Below the pieces are notes generated by a model. It had not been told where the DNA came from. It saw nothing but the letters and a program-made list of their open reading frames with translations, and made no database searches. From Bufo bufo (taxonomy: Eukaryota; Chordata; Amphibia; Anura; Bufonidae), in assembly GCF_905171765.1 (NCBI RefSeq), contig NC_053392.1, positions 451,520,722 through 451,584,721 on the forward strand: a DNA stretch of 64,000 nt, written 5' to 3'. This document shows positions 43,754 to 55,707 of the stretch, piece after piece. A program made the position numbers and the translations under genes. Position 1 is the first letter of the stretch. Every line of letters begins with the position of its first letter.

Positions 43754-44983
43754 TCAGATCATTTTTATTGATTTTTCAAGAAAAATTGTAATACAATTAC
43801 AATATAACCCTCTCAAAGCTGCAATATAAGTGGACTGTAATTGGGCTTTAGATATCAATGACAAAAGTCTACCTGCTTTCTCTCCTTCATAGAAGGTTTG
43901 CTTTTGAAAGAATCTTTTATTTTTTGCCTGCATCAGTAACCTATCATTTAATTTCTGTTGAGACTCTTTCCATTTCTCTCTAGTGACATCTTGTGGATGC
44001 AAGATAAAATTTGCCTCTGTTGTTTCTACTTCCATAATTAACTTTCTCTTGTGTGCCCTAGATTCACTCTTTTTCTTGTTCACTTCAGCCATAAGCAGAC
44101 CTCTCAAAAAGGCTTTCATGGCCTCCCAAACTACTAATTTAGTAGCAGATAGTAAATTAATCTGAAAAAACTCCAAGTTTTTTGCCAATTCCGCCGGCAT
44201 CTGGTAGGAGAGGTAACCAGAAAGGATTAAACTTCCAACCCCCACACCTATTGCTCCTTGATGTACGGAGATCCAAAACCATTACTACCGGTGAGTGATC
44301 CGAGATTTTACGCGGCAAATATTTTACATCTCCCACATATTGCCCTAACAGCTCATTTCCAAGAATTAGGTCTATCCTAGATAGTGAATTATACGTACTA
44401 GAGCAACATGAAAATTGCTTTACTACCGGGTTTTTCATCCTCCAGAAGTCTAATAGCATGGCTTCCTGCATCAAAACACCAAACTACGTCATTCCTTTCC
44501 CTTGAAGGCTTTGGCCCAACCCCATTCTATCTAGGTCATGGTTAAGAACATTATTAAAGTCTCCCATCAGCAGAACGGAATGTCAGGCATACCTGCTATA
44601 AACTGTAGAATGTTATTAAGCACCACTGACGAGTATGGCGGTGGAACATACACTCCCACTAGGACACAAGTCGTTGCAAAAATTGTACAGTGCAGGCAGA
44701 TAAATCTCCCCCCGTTATCCACCTTTTTAGCAATACATTGAAATGCAATTGATCTGTGTATCAGGAGACTCACCCCCCTCGCATATGATGAGAATGTGGC
44801 ATGATAGCAATGCCCTGCCCACCTAGGGGTAAGCAATTTTGTCTGATCTGAGGTGAAATGAGTCTCCTGCACACAACATATCACAGGCTGATATTGACTC
44901 AGACAGTCCATAACCGCCCGTCTCTTGATCTCATCTTTAATTCCCCTCACATTCCAGCTAATAACGTTTACCTTCCCTGCCAT
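43754..44983 (-). pseudogene. L1-B ORF2: endonuclease only, RT deleted
   Basis: Starting at 44983, VNVISWNVRGIKDEIKRRAV is the Asn box of the AP endonuclease. CCVQETHF is the Glu box, and SRIDLILGNELLG and ISDHSPVVM (SDH box) follow near 44290-44400 after a frame change. A basic linker (KSESRAHKRKLIMEVE) leads to RFFQKQTFYEGEKAGRLLSL and TYIAAL. There the frame runs into non-L1 residues (RGLYCNCITIFLEKSIKM) and stops. This junction fuses the pre-RT linker to the 3' untranslated end. RT and the cysteine-rich C-terminus, about 2.5 kb in a normal L1, are absent. Two or more frameshifts lie in the endonuclease. It cannot copy itself; any mobility would have needed another L1's proteins. Confidence 0.85.
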
Positions 44984-45634
44984 ATTTGAATGTCATAAAA
45001 TATGCACCCCTAGCAGTCAGATTAATAGGAGCAAGAGAATAGACATAGTGATAAGACATTCCATATTTGAACCACAGACCTCTACTTATACCTTCATATA
45101 CAGTGTGTGCACTTGGGTTAAACATGTTCCCCCCCTCCCCTCCCCCCCACAACTAACCCTCCCAAACATTTCAAAACTATTACTTAACACAGCGACCATC
45201 TCACCAGCGAGCCCCACAATAACACCTAATACAGGCCAGTGGGAAAAAAGGGTGTACAACCCGCTGCCGAAATCAGTCGCCTGTCAAGTACCACCTCCAA
45301 TTTCTTGGATAAGAGGTTGAAGCGCACCAAAAAATAACAAAAAATAAATAAAAATAACTGCGCTCGCGCAACCTTAGTAAGTGGGCTCAGATTAAAACGG
45401 ACCTCGGGCCTCCCTCTCCATGCCCCCCGGACAACTATAAGAAAAACAATTAAGGAGTGATTATACCTGACAATCAATTCTTCCAGCAAAATAATATAGT
45501 AATAGACCTGCTCACATACTCACAGCACGCACACCTCCATATTCTGACATTCGTATCCCAATATCAGAAGACCACATCCATCAAAACAAAATAACCTGAG
45601 CCTCTAAATAGAGTGGAAGTCCCTCTAGTGTGAA

Positions 45635-46715
45635 TCAGCCTTGTTCTGCCACCAGCTGCCTTTCATGTCGATCAGTCCACTTTGCTGCCTCTTTCGGATC
45701 CTCAAATAAGTGGGTGGTTCCCAGTGCGGCAACTCGTAGCTTGGCCGGATACATCATGGAGTAAGATACGCCAATTGCTCTTAATCGCCTTTTCACATCA
45801 ATAAATCTGTCTCTCCGCTTCTGAACCTCTTGTGAATAATCCGGGAATAGTGCCACTTTATGACCATCAACAGACAGTTCTGGCTTATCTCGAGCTTTTC
45901 TTAGGATAATGTCCCGGTCTTTGAAGTGTAAGATTTTAATCAGGACTGTTCTGGGTGGAGCACCCGGTGGTAGGGGTCGCATAGGGACCCTATGAGCCCT
46001 CTCCACGGCAAACAAGGGGGTCAATACATCTGCGCCAAAGTTCTCCTTTAGCCAGGATTCGAAAAATTCTGACGGATTCCTGCCCTCTACTTTCTCTGGT
46101 GCTCCCACCACCCGCACATTATTTCTGCGAGATCGATTTTCGAGATCGTCTTGCTTTGCGGCGATAACATCCAATCTCCTGGAGTAGTCTCTCACATTAT
46201 TGGTTTAGAGGTATTATAGCATCCTCCATTTCACCCATTCGGCCTTTCAAAGCTGTAGTGCGGTCGGCCAACTTTCTCATATCGTGTCGCACTATGGAGA
46301 CATCCTCCTTAATGGCCCCCACCTGCATAATAAGCGTGTTCAGGGACTTGCCACATTTTGCTATGGCTTGCATAACATCTTTTAACGTCGGCTCCTCCGT
46401 GTCTGAATCTGGCGGTTCTGAGGGCGGATATTCGTGTGCCCCTGCCAGCGTATCATATCGATTAGAACAGGCCGCCGGTATATTATCCGGGCCGTGCCCT
46501 TCCACATCAGAGTCTGCATCAGACATGTCCTCTGCCCCCCTCAGTTTCCTAGGGGTACCTTTTCCAGAGGCTACCGACGCTGGTCTGGCGTATTTCCCCA
46601 GCTTGGCTGCTGCTTCTTTCTGGAGCTCTGAGACACGGCCTGAGCGTCCTGGAGTGCTGCCGGCGCCATCTTGAGCCTCCTTCTCCGGCCCACGCTGCTC
46701 CTTCTTACGGGTCAT
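45635..46715 (-). pseudogene. L1-B ORF1, one frameshift
   Basis: The ATG at 46715-46713 begins MTRKKEQRGPEKEAQ. A low-complexity acidic region follows, then a coiled-coil-like segment with repeated hydrophobic spacing (LNTLIMQVGAIKEDVS). One extra base near 46200 after IIPLN ends the frame. The other frame continues with VRDYSRRLDVIAAKQDDLEN and the ORF1 core RSRRNNVRVVGAPE, then ERAHRVPMRPLPPG, PRTVLIKILHFKDRD and a C-terminal domain to a stop at 45635. ORF1p binds L1 RNA as a trimer. Corrected for one base it would be about 360 codons. It is the best preserved ORF1 of the three in this window. Whether the indel is real or a base-call error is not known. Confidence 0.85.
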
Positions 46716-47037
46716 GCTGACCTACTTTGTCCACCCCAGCAGTCCAGAAGAGTTCCCTGATGACTTTCCGTCCAGATATAAGTAATATTGCTTTGATAGC
46801 AGGATTTTAATAGGATCTTATGTCCGAGGTAGCGGAGGAGCTCTGCAACCCACGTCCGCTCACATACTCCGCTAGGCCGTCACCACCGGAGCCTGGTGGA
46901 TGACGTCAGGGGTCACGTGACCCACATCGGCAGTTCAGAAAGCCTGCAGAATAAATGTGAGTAAATTAGAAATGTCTTTTTGACAATCTTATAAGCCACC
47001 GTAACGTATATAGCTATGACTCAGATAACCCCTTTAA

Positions 47038-47952
47038 GGCGTTAATATAGAAAGAATCAGTTCTTTCAAGGGGGTTTGTCAGGAGTTTTGACCACGCTAA
47101 ACTGTTGACAACACTATGTAGAGGCTAGGGATAGCATGACAAATATACCTTTTGTGGTTCTTTTATTATCAGGACTAGTATGAATATAAACTTTTACTCT
47201 GGCAAGCTCTGTTCCTGCAAATGCTCTAGAAGCAGAGTGTCACGGAAGTGCTCTCTACATTGAGCTTTACAACCCCTTTCTTCTGAGTGACAGCTGTAGA
47301 ATCCAACCAGGAGTATAATGAACAATTGCGACCCTACCTGGGAAGGGTTTCATAAACCAACAACAACTAAAGCCTAATTCGGCCAATAACATCACTTGTC
47401 CCAGATGATAAAACTTAACTTTTAATAAAGTGTTTAAGAAATACTTAAATAACTGTGAGCTAAAGAGGATTAAAACTATCTGATGCCTAGTCTGTAGTGA
47501 GCTTGATGTGCTATAGTTGCTATGACCAATGGGGGTGCACTCCCCCCAGGTCACACACTTGCTACCTATATAGCACTCAGTGCTTAAACGTCCTGTGTAT
47601 GTTAGTATAATTCAGCCACTATTCGCTTGTGGAACTGTACTGACGCTAGACTGCACTTTTCACTTGGAACAGACAGGTTTCAGAAGCTAAAAAACACTAA
47701 ACTCTGTCCCCCTCCAACCAGGAGACCACTATAAATATCACTCAGAAAGAGGGGGGAGGTGCCAATCTGCCAAGACTCGTCTGTTGTGGCAGACCAAGGG
47801 TCAGTCACGTGATGATCGTTGCCTCGTGTTCAGGTGAATGACGTCGACGGAGGAAAATGATAGAAGTCTGAGTATAGTTCAAATTCTGTCAGGAACCCAA
47901 AGTGGGAGTGTCCTAGCCCATTTATTTATATGCAATTCAAAGGGTGTAACTT
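47038..47952. other. URB2 intron, gene-free
   Basis: Unclassified, probably repeat-derived sequence. A 'gcactccccccaggtcac' segment and short inverted stretches are visible, but no known family and no gene. Confidence 0.4.
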
Positions 47953-49090
47953 AGAAACATAGAAACATAGAATGTGTCGGCAGATAAGAACCATTTGGCC
48001 CATCCAGTCTGCCCAATATACTAAATACTATGGATAGCCCCTGGCCCTATCTTATATGAAGGATGGCCTTATGCCTATCCCATGCATGCTTAAACTCCTC
48101 CACTGTATTTGCAGCTACCACTTCTGCAGGAAGGCTATTCCATGCATCCACTACTCTCTCAGTAAAGTAATACTTCCTGATATTACTTTTAAACCTTTGC
48201 CACTCTAATTTAAAACTATGTCCTCTTGTAGCAGTTTTTCTTCTTTTAAATATTCTCTCCTCTTTTACCTTGTTGATTCCCTTTATGTATTTAAAAGTTT
48301 CTATCATATCCCCTCTGTCTCGTCTTTCTTCCAAGCTATACATGTTAAGGTCCTTTAATCTTTCCTGGTAAGTTTTATCCTGCAATCCATGTACCAGTTT
48401 AGTAGCTCTTCTCTGAACTCGCTCCAAAGTATCAATATCCTTCTGGAGATATGGTCTCCAGTACTGAGCACAATACTCCAAATGAGGTCTCACTAGTGCT
48501 CTGTAGAGCGGCATGAGCACCTCCCTCTTTCTACTGGTAATTCCTCTCCCTATACACCCAAGCATTCTGCTTGCATTTCCTGCTGCTCTATGACATTGTC
48601 TGCCTACCTTTAAGTCTTCTGAAATAATGACCCCTAAATCCCTTTCCTCAGATACTGAGGTTAGGACTGTATCACTGATTTTATATTCTGCTCTTGGGTT
48701 TTTACGTCCCAGGTGCATTATCTTGCACTTATCAACATTAAATTTTAGTTGCCATATTTTTGACCATTCCTCTAGTTTTCCTAAGTCCTTTTCCATTTGG
48801 TGTATCCCTCCAGGAACATCAACCCTGTTACAAATCTTTGTGTCATCAGCAAAAAGACACACCTTACCATCGAGGCCTTCTGCAATTTCGCTGATAAAGA
48901 TATTAAACAATATGGGTCCCAGAACAGATCCCTGAGGTACCCCACTGGTAACAAGACCTTGGTCTGAATATACTCCATTGACTACAACCCTCTGTTGCCT
49001 GTCCCTCAGCCACTGCCTAATCCATTCAACAATATGGGAGTCCAAGCCCAAAGACTGCACTTTATTGATAAGCTTTCTATGTATTGATAA
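47953..49090 (-). mobile_element. CR1-clade LINE, 5'-truncated
   Basis: The plus strand starts 'gaaacatagaaacatagaat', the inverse of the short tandem 3' tail of CR1, and runs into the RT frame on the minus strand. The 5' end near 49053-49090 carries a direct repeat of 'attgataagctttct' (two copies, 19 bp apart). The tail is the inverse of the tail at 10700-10867. Confidence 0.88.
48047..49060 (-). pseudogene. CR1 reverse transcriptase, C-terminal 337 codons open
   Basis: The frame reads VEWIRQWLRDRQQRVVVNG, then GVPQGSVLGPILFNIFISEI (RT block 4) and VCLFADDTKICN (catalytic FADD, both Asp present). SKIWQLKFNVDKCKIMHLG and RDLGVIISEDLKV follow, then EYCAQYWRPYLQKDIDTLER and RVVDAWNSLPAEVVAAN, to a stop at 48047. 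It is uninterrupted from the 5' truncation point to the natural stop, so the copy is young. The N-terminal RT blocks and the endonuclease are missing, so it cannot move. CR1 RTs copy RNA by target-primed synthesis. It is antisense to URB2. Confidence 0.9.
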
Positions 49091-49480
49091 GCTTTCTCAA
49101 AGTAAAACCTATTTGGTTTACAAATATTTCAATAATGGCTTTTGATTGGTACACAAATAATACTTCTTATTGGTTAGAACTGAATCCATCTATTGATTGG
49201 TTAGTATTTTACAAGTTTCACTTTTCCAAAAATGTGTTTACTGCTTCAGTTTAGGTTTTTAGCAAGAAATGCATATTTGCACCTTAGCACGTACAAACCT
49301 TATCTTGTCTTAACACACACGGCTAACTCCTATAGGTTTTAGCTTAGGTCATCTTGTCATATGCTTTGTTTTTTTCCAATTGTCACCACATGCTATCACG
49401 CACACAGAGAAATGAAAAACATCTATGAATATTTTTATATCCACTTTCAGAAAAGCTGGATAATTTCCTTAACACGTCTC
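49091..49480. other. URB2 intron, AT-rich, gene-free
   Basis: Contains repeated 'ttgattggtacacaaat/attggttagaactgaat' type motifs and nothing coding. Confidence 0.4.
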
Positions 49481-51320
49481 GCAGAGCTCTCTAGCTCTCA
49501 AAGTTTAATCCTTGGCCATCGGCGGATTATCAAAGCCCAGAACTTGCCGATTCATCTACAGAACCTGTGGGCTTCCTAACACACCCTCTGGGACCCTCAG
49601 TTCCTCTCATCCTAAAGTCATTGGCAACCTGCTGAACTGAGGCCTTTCCCACCAAGCGCAACCTCCGGCCTCCCTCTGGTCTATCCCGCGCATCACCAGC
49701 ACCCCTACGGGGCTCTGAGAGACCGGGCTGACGGAGAATCACTTACACAAGCTCTCCGGTATGATCAGAAATCCTCCGCCTGACACTGGGCTGCAGCCAC
49801 AGACACTGGAAGAATAACACCGGACCGGAAGGCGCAGTAGCGAGGGGGAATCGACAGTCGGCGCCATCATACACGTGCAGTGGCATACTAAGACCTACCC
49901 GACTAGCAGAGCCGACGGCCCTCTATAAAACATCCGCACGCTGCCAGCACAACTCTGTGACGTGACTGGATTGAGGTCAGCTGGGATACTTCTTCCCCCT
50001 ATTCCTAGTGAGGCGGATGGCCTTCCGTCAGACACCAGGCCGCAGCCACAGCCTTTAGTGAAGTCACACAGGAACGGAGGTTGCTGACTAGAGGAACACG
50101 CAGCAGGAAGCGCCACACTGATTCGTATATCAGCTGCATACCGCATCGGGGAGATCTGTGGGGCTTCTCCATATTAGAGGTACCAGACCACGCGTTTCCA
50201 CCTCCCCCCGCTGCACCCAATTGCTATGGCCCCCTCTTTTCTATTTTTTGCTGTTCCTATTAAGAGCCAAGCTCTAATTTATCCAGGCCAACACAGGGGT
50301 CTACTCTTACAACCTGTCACTGCCATCACTAGATCAAGTGTCACACCACTTCAATTTTGGGACTCTGGCCCAATTTTTAAAGGTGCTTGCTCCAGCATTT
50401 ATCAGTAGTGAACACAAATCTGCACCACCATTGCAGATGTGATTCTATTACCATAACTTCAATGAGACCCAACTATTTCTGCTGAAATATCTACCTTATC
50501 ATGGTGAAAATAGGGCAAGCTGTTTCTAAAGATAAGTGCCTCCCCAAAACCTAATGCTCCACTTGGAGAAATGGATAAATACATAAAAAAGAAACTCCAA
50601 TTCTTCTACTCAAAAAATGAACCCACCGTCTAAAGCCTCCATCCCAGTGGCCCAATTGGACAGTGGTGATGAATCAGACGGCGAGACGGATAACTCATCT
50701 CACCAAGACTCCCTACCATTTTCCCGCTCCTTTTTACAAAAACCCCTGGAAAAAACGCTGGCCAAAGCGCTAGATCCTCTTTCAAGGTACTTACAAGATA
50801 TAAAGCAAGAGATAAAACATATAGGCACTAGAGTGGAACAACTCGAAAATGCACAAACGGCCATATGTAACTTCAGTAATGCCGTTACAGAAAGTATGTC
50901 CACTTGCCAAAACCTTCTTAACACTGCCTTTGAAGCCCTAGAAGACCAAGAGAACAAAGGCCGCAGAAATAACCTACGAATAAAAGGCCTCCCAGAAACC
51001 GTAGCTCCAACAGCCTTACATGCTACACTTCTAGAAATCTTTAAATCGATCCAGAAAGACTCCTGCCCAGAAGACATCCTCTTAGAGCGAGTACATAGAG
51101 CACTACAGAGGAAACCCAAAGACTCTAAACAGCCACGAGACGTTATTTGCCATCTGTTAAATTACAGAGTGAAAGAAGAAATATTACAACTCACGAGGCT
51201 ATCTGAGCATATTGAATATGAGAGTACACAAATGCGTATCTTCCAAGATCTATCTCCAAGATCTAAAATCTTATTTCAATCCATTTTTCCTGTAACACAG
51301 CAAGGGTTAACAGCAAAATG
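49481..51320 (+). mobile_element. L1 5' portion (L1-C): leader plus ORF1 only
   Basis: A GC-rich leader of about 1.1 kb precedes an intact ORF1. Sequence then changes abruptly into R1 at about 51310. No ORF2 follows. Ends were not confirmed by a target duplication. It is the only LINE here on the plus strand. Confidence 0.65.
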
Positions 51321-51321
51321 A
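50617..51321 (+). pseudogene. L1-C ORF1, C-terminally cut
   Basis: ATG at 50617 begins MNPPSKASIPVAQLDSGDES, a disordered acidic N-terminus. A coiled coil follows (LDPLSRYLQDIKQEIKHIG and RVEQLENAQTAICNF). The RNA-binding core is at about residues 113-135 (NKGRRNNLRIKGLPETV), then LLERVHRALQRKPKD and PRDVICHLLNYRVKEEI. The last residues (PVTQQGLTAK) read into the R1 repeat, so the native C-terminus is lost. 234 codons are open with no internal stop. L1 ORF1p is an RNA chaperone; this copy lacks the end of its C-terminal domain, and no promoter is evident. It differs clearly from L1-A and L1-B ORF1, so it is a third subfamily. Confidence 0.75.
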
Positions 51322-54300
51322 ACGTAAATATCTATTACCCTGATTCTCAAGTTTACAGAAACACCCCATATGTGATTGTAAACCTCTATATGGGCACACG
51401 GCAGTGTCACGCCCATGTGCATGGTCGTGACTCCTTGGGAGCCGCATGCAGTTGCCCGCGGTCTGGGGGCTGTTAGTAGTTTGCCTCTAGTGCGGTTGCC
51501 GCGGACAACAGGTGTTGGCAGTGTAGCAGCCTGAGCTCGTTGCTAGGCGCCTCACTGCTGATGCGTGCGGTTGCCTCTGGCTATGTGTGTGTGTATGTGT
51601 GCACTTTCCCGGTTTGTTGTGCATAAGGTTATGTTTGTATGCACTGTGACACCTCCCTTCACTTGCGGTTGTCCGCGGCAACGTCTGGTGTTGTGTGCAT
51701 GTGGTGGCAGTGTCTCGGCCTGCTGGCTGTTCCCTAGGACATGGTTGCCACGCATGCCGTTGCCGGCAGTAACAGGTGAGTGTGTTGTTTATGTGCTTTT
51801 CCCTTTAAGTGGCTTCACTACCCTGCCTGGTGTAGGAAGGGTTAACTCCCTTCTTCGTGTGTGAACACTGGGTGTGTCTGTGTGTGGGTGTGGCTACTTG
51901 GGCTATTTAGCTTCCGCTGGATGCCTGTATCTGAGGGGTACTTCAGCCATGGTTAGCTGGAGTCATCCTCCTGGTTATATACTATCTGCCAGTGAGGGCC
52001 ACCCTTGTGGTCATAAGTTTATGTCTGATGTATGAAGATGTTTCTTTGGTCTCTGTGTTTATTGCAGCTATGGTTTCCTGGGTTCCTGTGTGGTGTGTGC
52101 TGTGTCTGTTAGTATTGTTGTGGACAGCAGCACTTGTACATGGGTTCCAGGCTGTGTGTCTGTGGCAGGTAGGTGGTGTTACTAGTTGTATTTACCTGCC
52201 ATTGCCATAAGCTGTTTATGTTCCCCTTTCTTTGCAGCTTGGCCAGTGAGACTCATGTTCGTCCGTATCTAGGAGGAACAAGTCGTCTTACCCTGCTCCT
52301 AGTTCAGGGCCACCCTGAGGGCTAGTAGGGACCCCAAGGTTCCGGAGTATGAGCCCTCCTACCATCAGGGTCGGCTCATACGACTAGGAGTCAGGGTCAG
52401 AATTAGGGACGTATTAGGAGGTGACCAGCTCCCTGATTCCTGTCCTGGCCTAGCAGCGACCACCATATTCAGTAATCGCACGGCTGAATGGGTTTTCCCC
52501 ATCCTCAGCCGTGACAGGCAGTGCTCAGAATGCAGGGAGTGCCACAGGGTTTTTGGAGGGCAGATTTTGCTGGAATAGTTTTCGGGAGCCAAGTCCCATC
52601 TGAAGGGACCCTGAGATACCCTAAAAAAGAAAGCTACAAAAAATTACCCCACTTGGAAACTACACCCCCTCAAATAATTTATCGAGGGGCAGAGTGAATG
52701 CTTTGGCCCAACAAGCGTTTCATAGATTTCAGAAATACTTGGCTGTGAAAATGGAAAATTAAATTTTTACAAGAAAATGTTGCTTTAGTCTCGCATTTTT
52801 CATTTTCACAAGGGGTAACAGGAGAAAATGCACCCCACAATTTGTTACCAATTTTCTCCTGAATATGGCAACACCTCATACGTGGTCATAAACTGCTGTA
52901 TGGGTAGACAGCAGAGTTCAGAAGGAAAGGAACAGCATCTGCATTTTCTAACATGGAATTTGTGGAAATTGTTTTTAACCTCTTGCGGACACAAGGTGTA
53001 CAGGTACGCCTTGTGTATTTCCGATCACCGCCGCGCGATGGGTGGAAAGGCAGCCCGATGCGGTGCAGAGGCTGCCCAATGCCTTGCACGGCATCTGGAC
53101 CTGCTTTCTATGGGAGCCGAGGAGATCCAGCCTCAGGCTGGGTCTCCTACGCAACCCGTTAGTGTATGACTCAGTGTCATACACTAATAGGCAATGCATT
53201 ACAAAAAAGATGTATTGTAATGCATTGCAGAGGGGCCCCAAAAGTTGAAGTCCCAGAGTGGGACAGAAATAAGGTTTAAAAAAAAAAAAGTGTTTTCCCC
53301 AAAAAAAATTGTTTCAAGTTAAAAAAAAAAAAAAAGAAAAAAAAAGCCCCTTTCCCCTCACTTTATAATAGAAAAGAAAAAAGAAAAAACACACACATTA
53401 GATATTCCCGCGTCCGTAACGGCCGGCTCTGTACATATATCACATGATCCACCCCGTCCGATAGACACCTTAAAAAAATATCTATATGTCAAAAAAAGTC
53501 ATTTTTGTCACCTTACATCACTAAAAGTGCAACACTAAGCGATCAAAAAGGCGTATGCCCCCCAAAATAGTACCAATCTAACAGTCAGCTCATCCCGCAA
53601 AAAATTAGCCGCCTACATAGGACAATCGCCCAAAAAATAATGCTATGGCTCTGACTATTGAGACACTAAAACATGATTATTTTGTTTCAAAAATATTAGT
53701 GTAAATAATAAAGTTGACATATTGGGTATCGCCGCGTCCGTAAAAACCTTCTCTATAAAAATATCACATGACCTAACACCGTAAAAAAAAAAAAAAAGCG
53801 ATCAAAAAGTCATATGCACCCTAAAATAGTACCAATCAAACTGTCATCTCATAGCGAAAAAAATGAGCCCCTACATAAGACAGTCGCCCAAAAAAAAAAT
53901 ATGGCTTTCAGAATATGGAGACACTAAAAAATATTTTTTTCAAAAATGCTTTATTATTTAAAACTGAAACAAACAACAAAATAAGTAGTCATATTTTGTA
54001 TTGTCGCGTCCGTAACAACCTGCTCTATAAAAATAGCTCATGATCTAATCTGTCAGATGAACATTGTAAATAAAAGAAAAAGAAAAACAGTGCCAAAACA
54101 GCAATTTTTTTTGTTACCTTGCCTCACAAAAAGTGTAATATAGAGCAACCAAAAATTATCTGTACCCTAAAATAGTTCCAACAGAACTGCAACCTTATCC
54201 CATAGTTTTCAAAATGTGGTCACTTTTTTGGAGTTTCTACTCTAGGGGTGCATCAGGGGGTCTTCAAATTATCCCCGTGAAATCTGCCCTCCAAAAACCA

Positions 54301-54690
54301 TATGGTGTTCCTTTCCTTTTGCGCCCTGCTGTGTGCCCGTACAGCAGTTTACGACCACATATGGGATGTTTCTGTAAACTACAGAATCAGGGCAATAAAT
54401 ATTGAGTTTAGTTTGGCTGATAATCCTTGATTTGTTAGCGGAAAAAAAATTATTAAAATGGAAAATGTGCCAAAAAAGTCAAATAATGAAATTTCATCTC
54501 CATTTTCCATTAATTCTTGTGGAACACCTAAAGGGTTAACGACGTTTGTAAAATCAGTTTTTAATACCTTGAGGGGTGTAGTTTCCAAAATGGCCTGAAT
54601 AAGTAAAAGCGTTTTAAAGTTATTCACACATAGTGACACTGGTCAGATTTGCAAAAAATGGCTCGGTGCTTAAGGGGTTAAGGGCCTTTT
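51321..54690. repeat. R1 family, second large copy, interrupted by a solo LTR
   Basis: R1 text in inverse orientation runs 51340-51404 and continues at 52517-52930 ('gtttttggagggcagatttt'). Another block in the first orientation runs 53400-54690 with the same modules as 2235-4560. Between them, 52980-53290 has a GC-rich segment with hairpins (for example 'gcaatgcattacaa' and its inverse). Non-coding. Confidence 0.75.
51405..52516. mobile_element. Solo LTR, 1112 bp, with GGCAG target duplication
   Basis: Starts TGTCACGCCC and ends CAGCCGTGACA. GGCAG precedes (51400-51404) and follows (52517-52521). Removing it joins R1 text seamlessly. No internal region remains. Splice-site-like and T-rich motifs are present but unproven. 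LTR retrotransposon class undetermined. Confidence 0.87.
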
Positions 54691-55707
54691 TTTTTTTACG
54701 GAGCTTTGTGAGGGCTTATTTTTTGCGGGACAGGCTAACGTTTTTAATGGTGTTTTAATGGTGTTTTAATGGTGTTTATTTTTTATGGGGTTCCTCATGC
54801 GGTATATATTATATGATCATTTTATTCTGTGAGTTGGTATGGTTATGGTGATACCAAATTTATATATGGTAGTTTTTGTATGTTTTAATACTTTCAGCAT
54901 AAAATCACTTTTCTGTTAAAAATGAATGCTATTTTGGATTGCCATATTCTAACATCCATAACATTTTTATTTTTTCCCCAATGAAGCTGTATGAGGTCTT
55001 ATTTTTTGTGGTACAGACTGTAGTTTTATTGGTATCATTTTGGCATACATATGACATTTTGATCATTTTTTATATCATTTGGGAGATGAAGTGTGCAAAA
55101 ATTGCAATTCTATCAGTGTTTTTTATTTTTACTCTTTATTGGGTTCTACATGTGGTATATTTGATATCATTTTAATCTGTGGGTCGATACGGTTATGGAT
55201 TTGTATTGTTTTTCTTATGTCATTAACTCACTTTTTATTAAAAATCTTTTTTTTTTTCTGCATCGCCTTATCTAAGACCCAAAACGTTTCTATTTTCCCA
55301 TCAACATATCTGTGTGAGGGCTTGTTATTTGCGGGACAGGCTGTAGTTTTTTTTTTTTTGTATCATTTTTTTTTTATTATCCCTTATTTACATTTTTTGT
55401 TCGTTTTTAAAAAAAAATTTTTACGGTGTTCACCGTATGTGATCCCTTTAGAGATGAGGTTAAGTACACGGCAATACCAATTATGTGTAGTTTATTTTAT
55501 TTATTTTCTATTTATTTTTTCATCAATTATAAATGAGTTGCTATGGGAAAAGGCAAAAAAAAATTATTTACATTTTTATTTATTTTTAAACTTAGTTTTT
55601 TTACTTAAATTTTTTTTTAAGATCCAGTGGGTCAGATGGCTAAACAGTGCATTGCAATAGTAACCTAATGCAATGCACTGTAACAATGACACTAAGCCTG
55701 ATCATAC
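54691..55707. repeat. AT-rich repeat-derived sequence
   Basis: Runs of T and repeated 'gaggtcttattttttgtgg'-type modules ('gagggcttattttttgcggg' at 54710, 'gagggcttgttatttgcggg' at 55316). Long open frames in this stretch reflect its T-rich composition. No gene. Confidence 0.6.

Larger units (their letters stand above)
43741..46877 (-). mobile_element. L1 derivative (L1-B) lacking reverse transcriptase
   Basis: A 16-bp duplication CGTCACCACCGGAGCC flanks it (43725-43740 and 46878-46893). On the minus strand the order is 5' leader, ORF1, ORF2 endonuclease with a short following segment, then directly a 3' end with AATAAA (43770-43765) and an A-tail of nine (43741-43749). The RT and C-terminal parts of ORF2 are missing although both outer ends are present. 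Confidence 0.9.
42360..47037. mobile_element. TTAA-type element broken up by two later insertions
   Basis: Left tip TTAAAGGGGTTATCCGAGTT (42360) pairs with the inverse right tip ending at 47037 (GATAACCCCTTTAA). Between them lie a second TTAA element (42438-43144) and an L1 derivative (43741-46877). Subtracting both leaves about 830 bp of original element. Only the terminal 16-20 bp match well. Confidence 0.7.

Noticed and set aside
48047..49060. A host RT-domain gene
   Set aside because: The frame ends in the CR1 tail and is 5'-truncated, so it is a LINE copy.
54939..55660. Hydrophobic frames of 78-193 codons resembling membrane proteins
   Set aside because: The T-rich composition gives Phe, Leu, Ile and Val codons; modules repeat and no family is recognisable.
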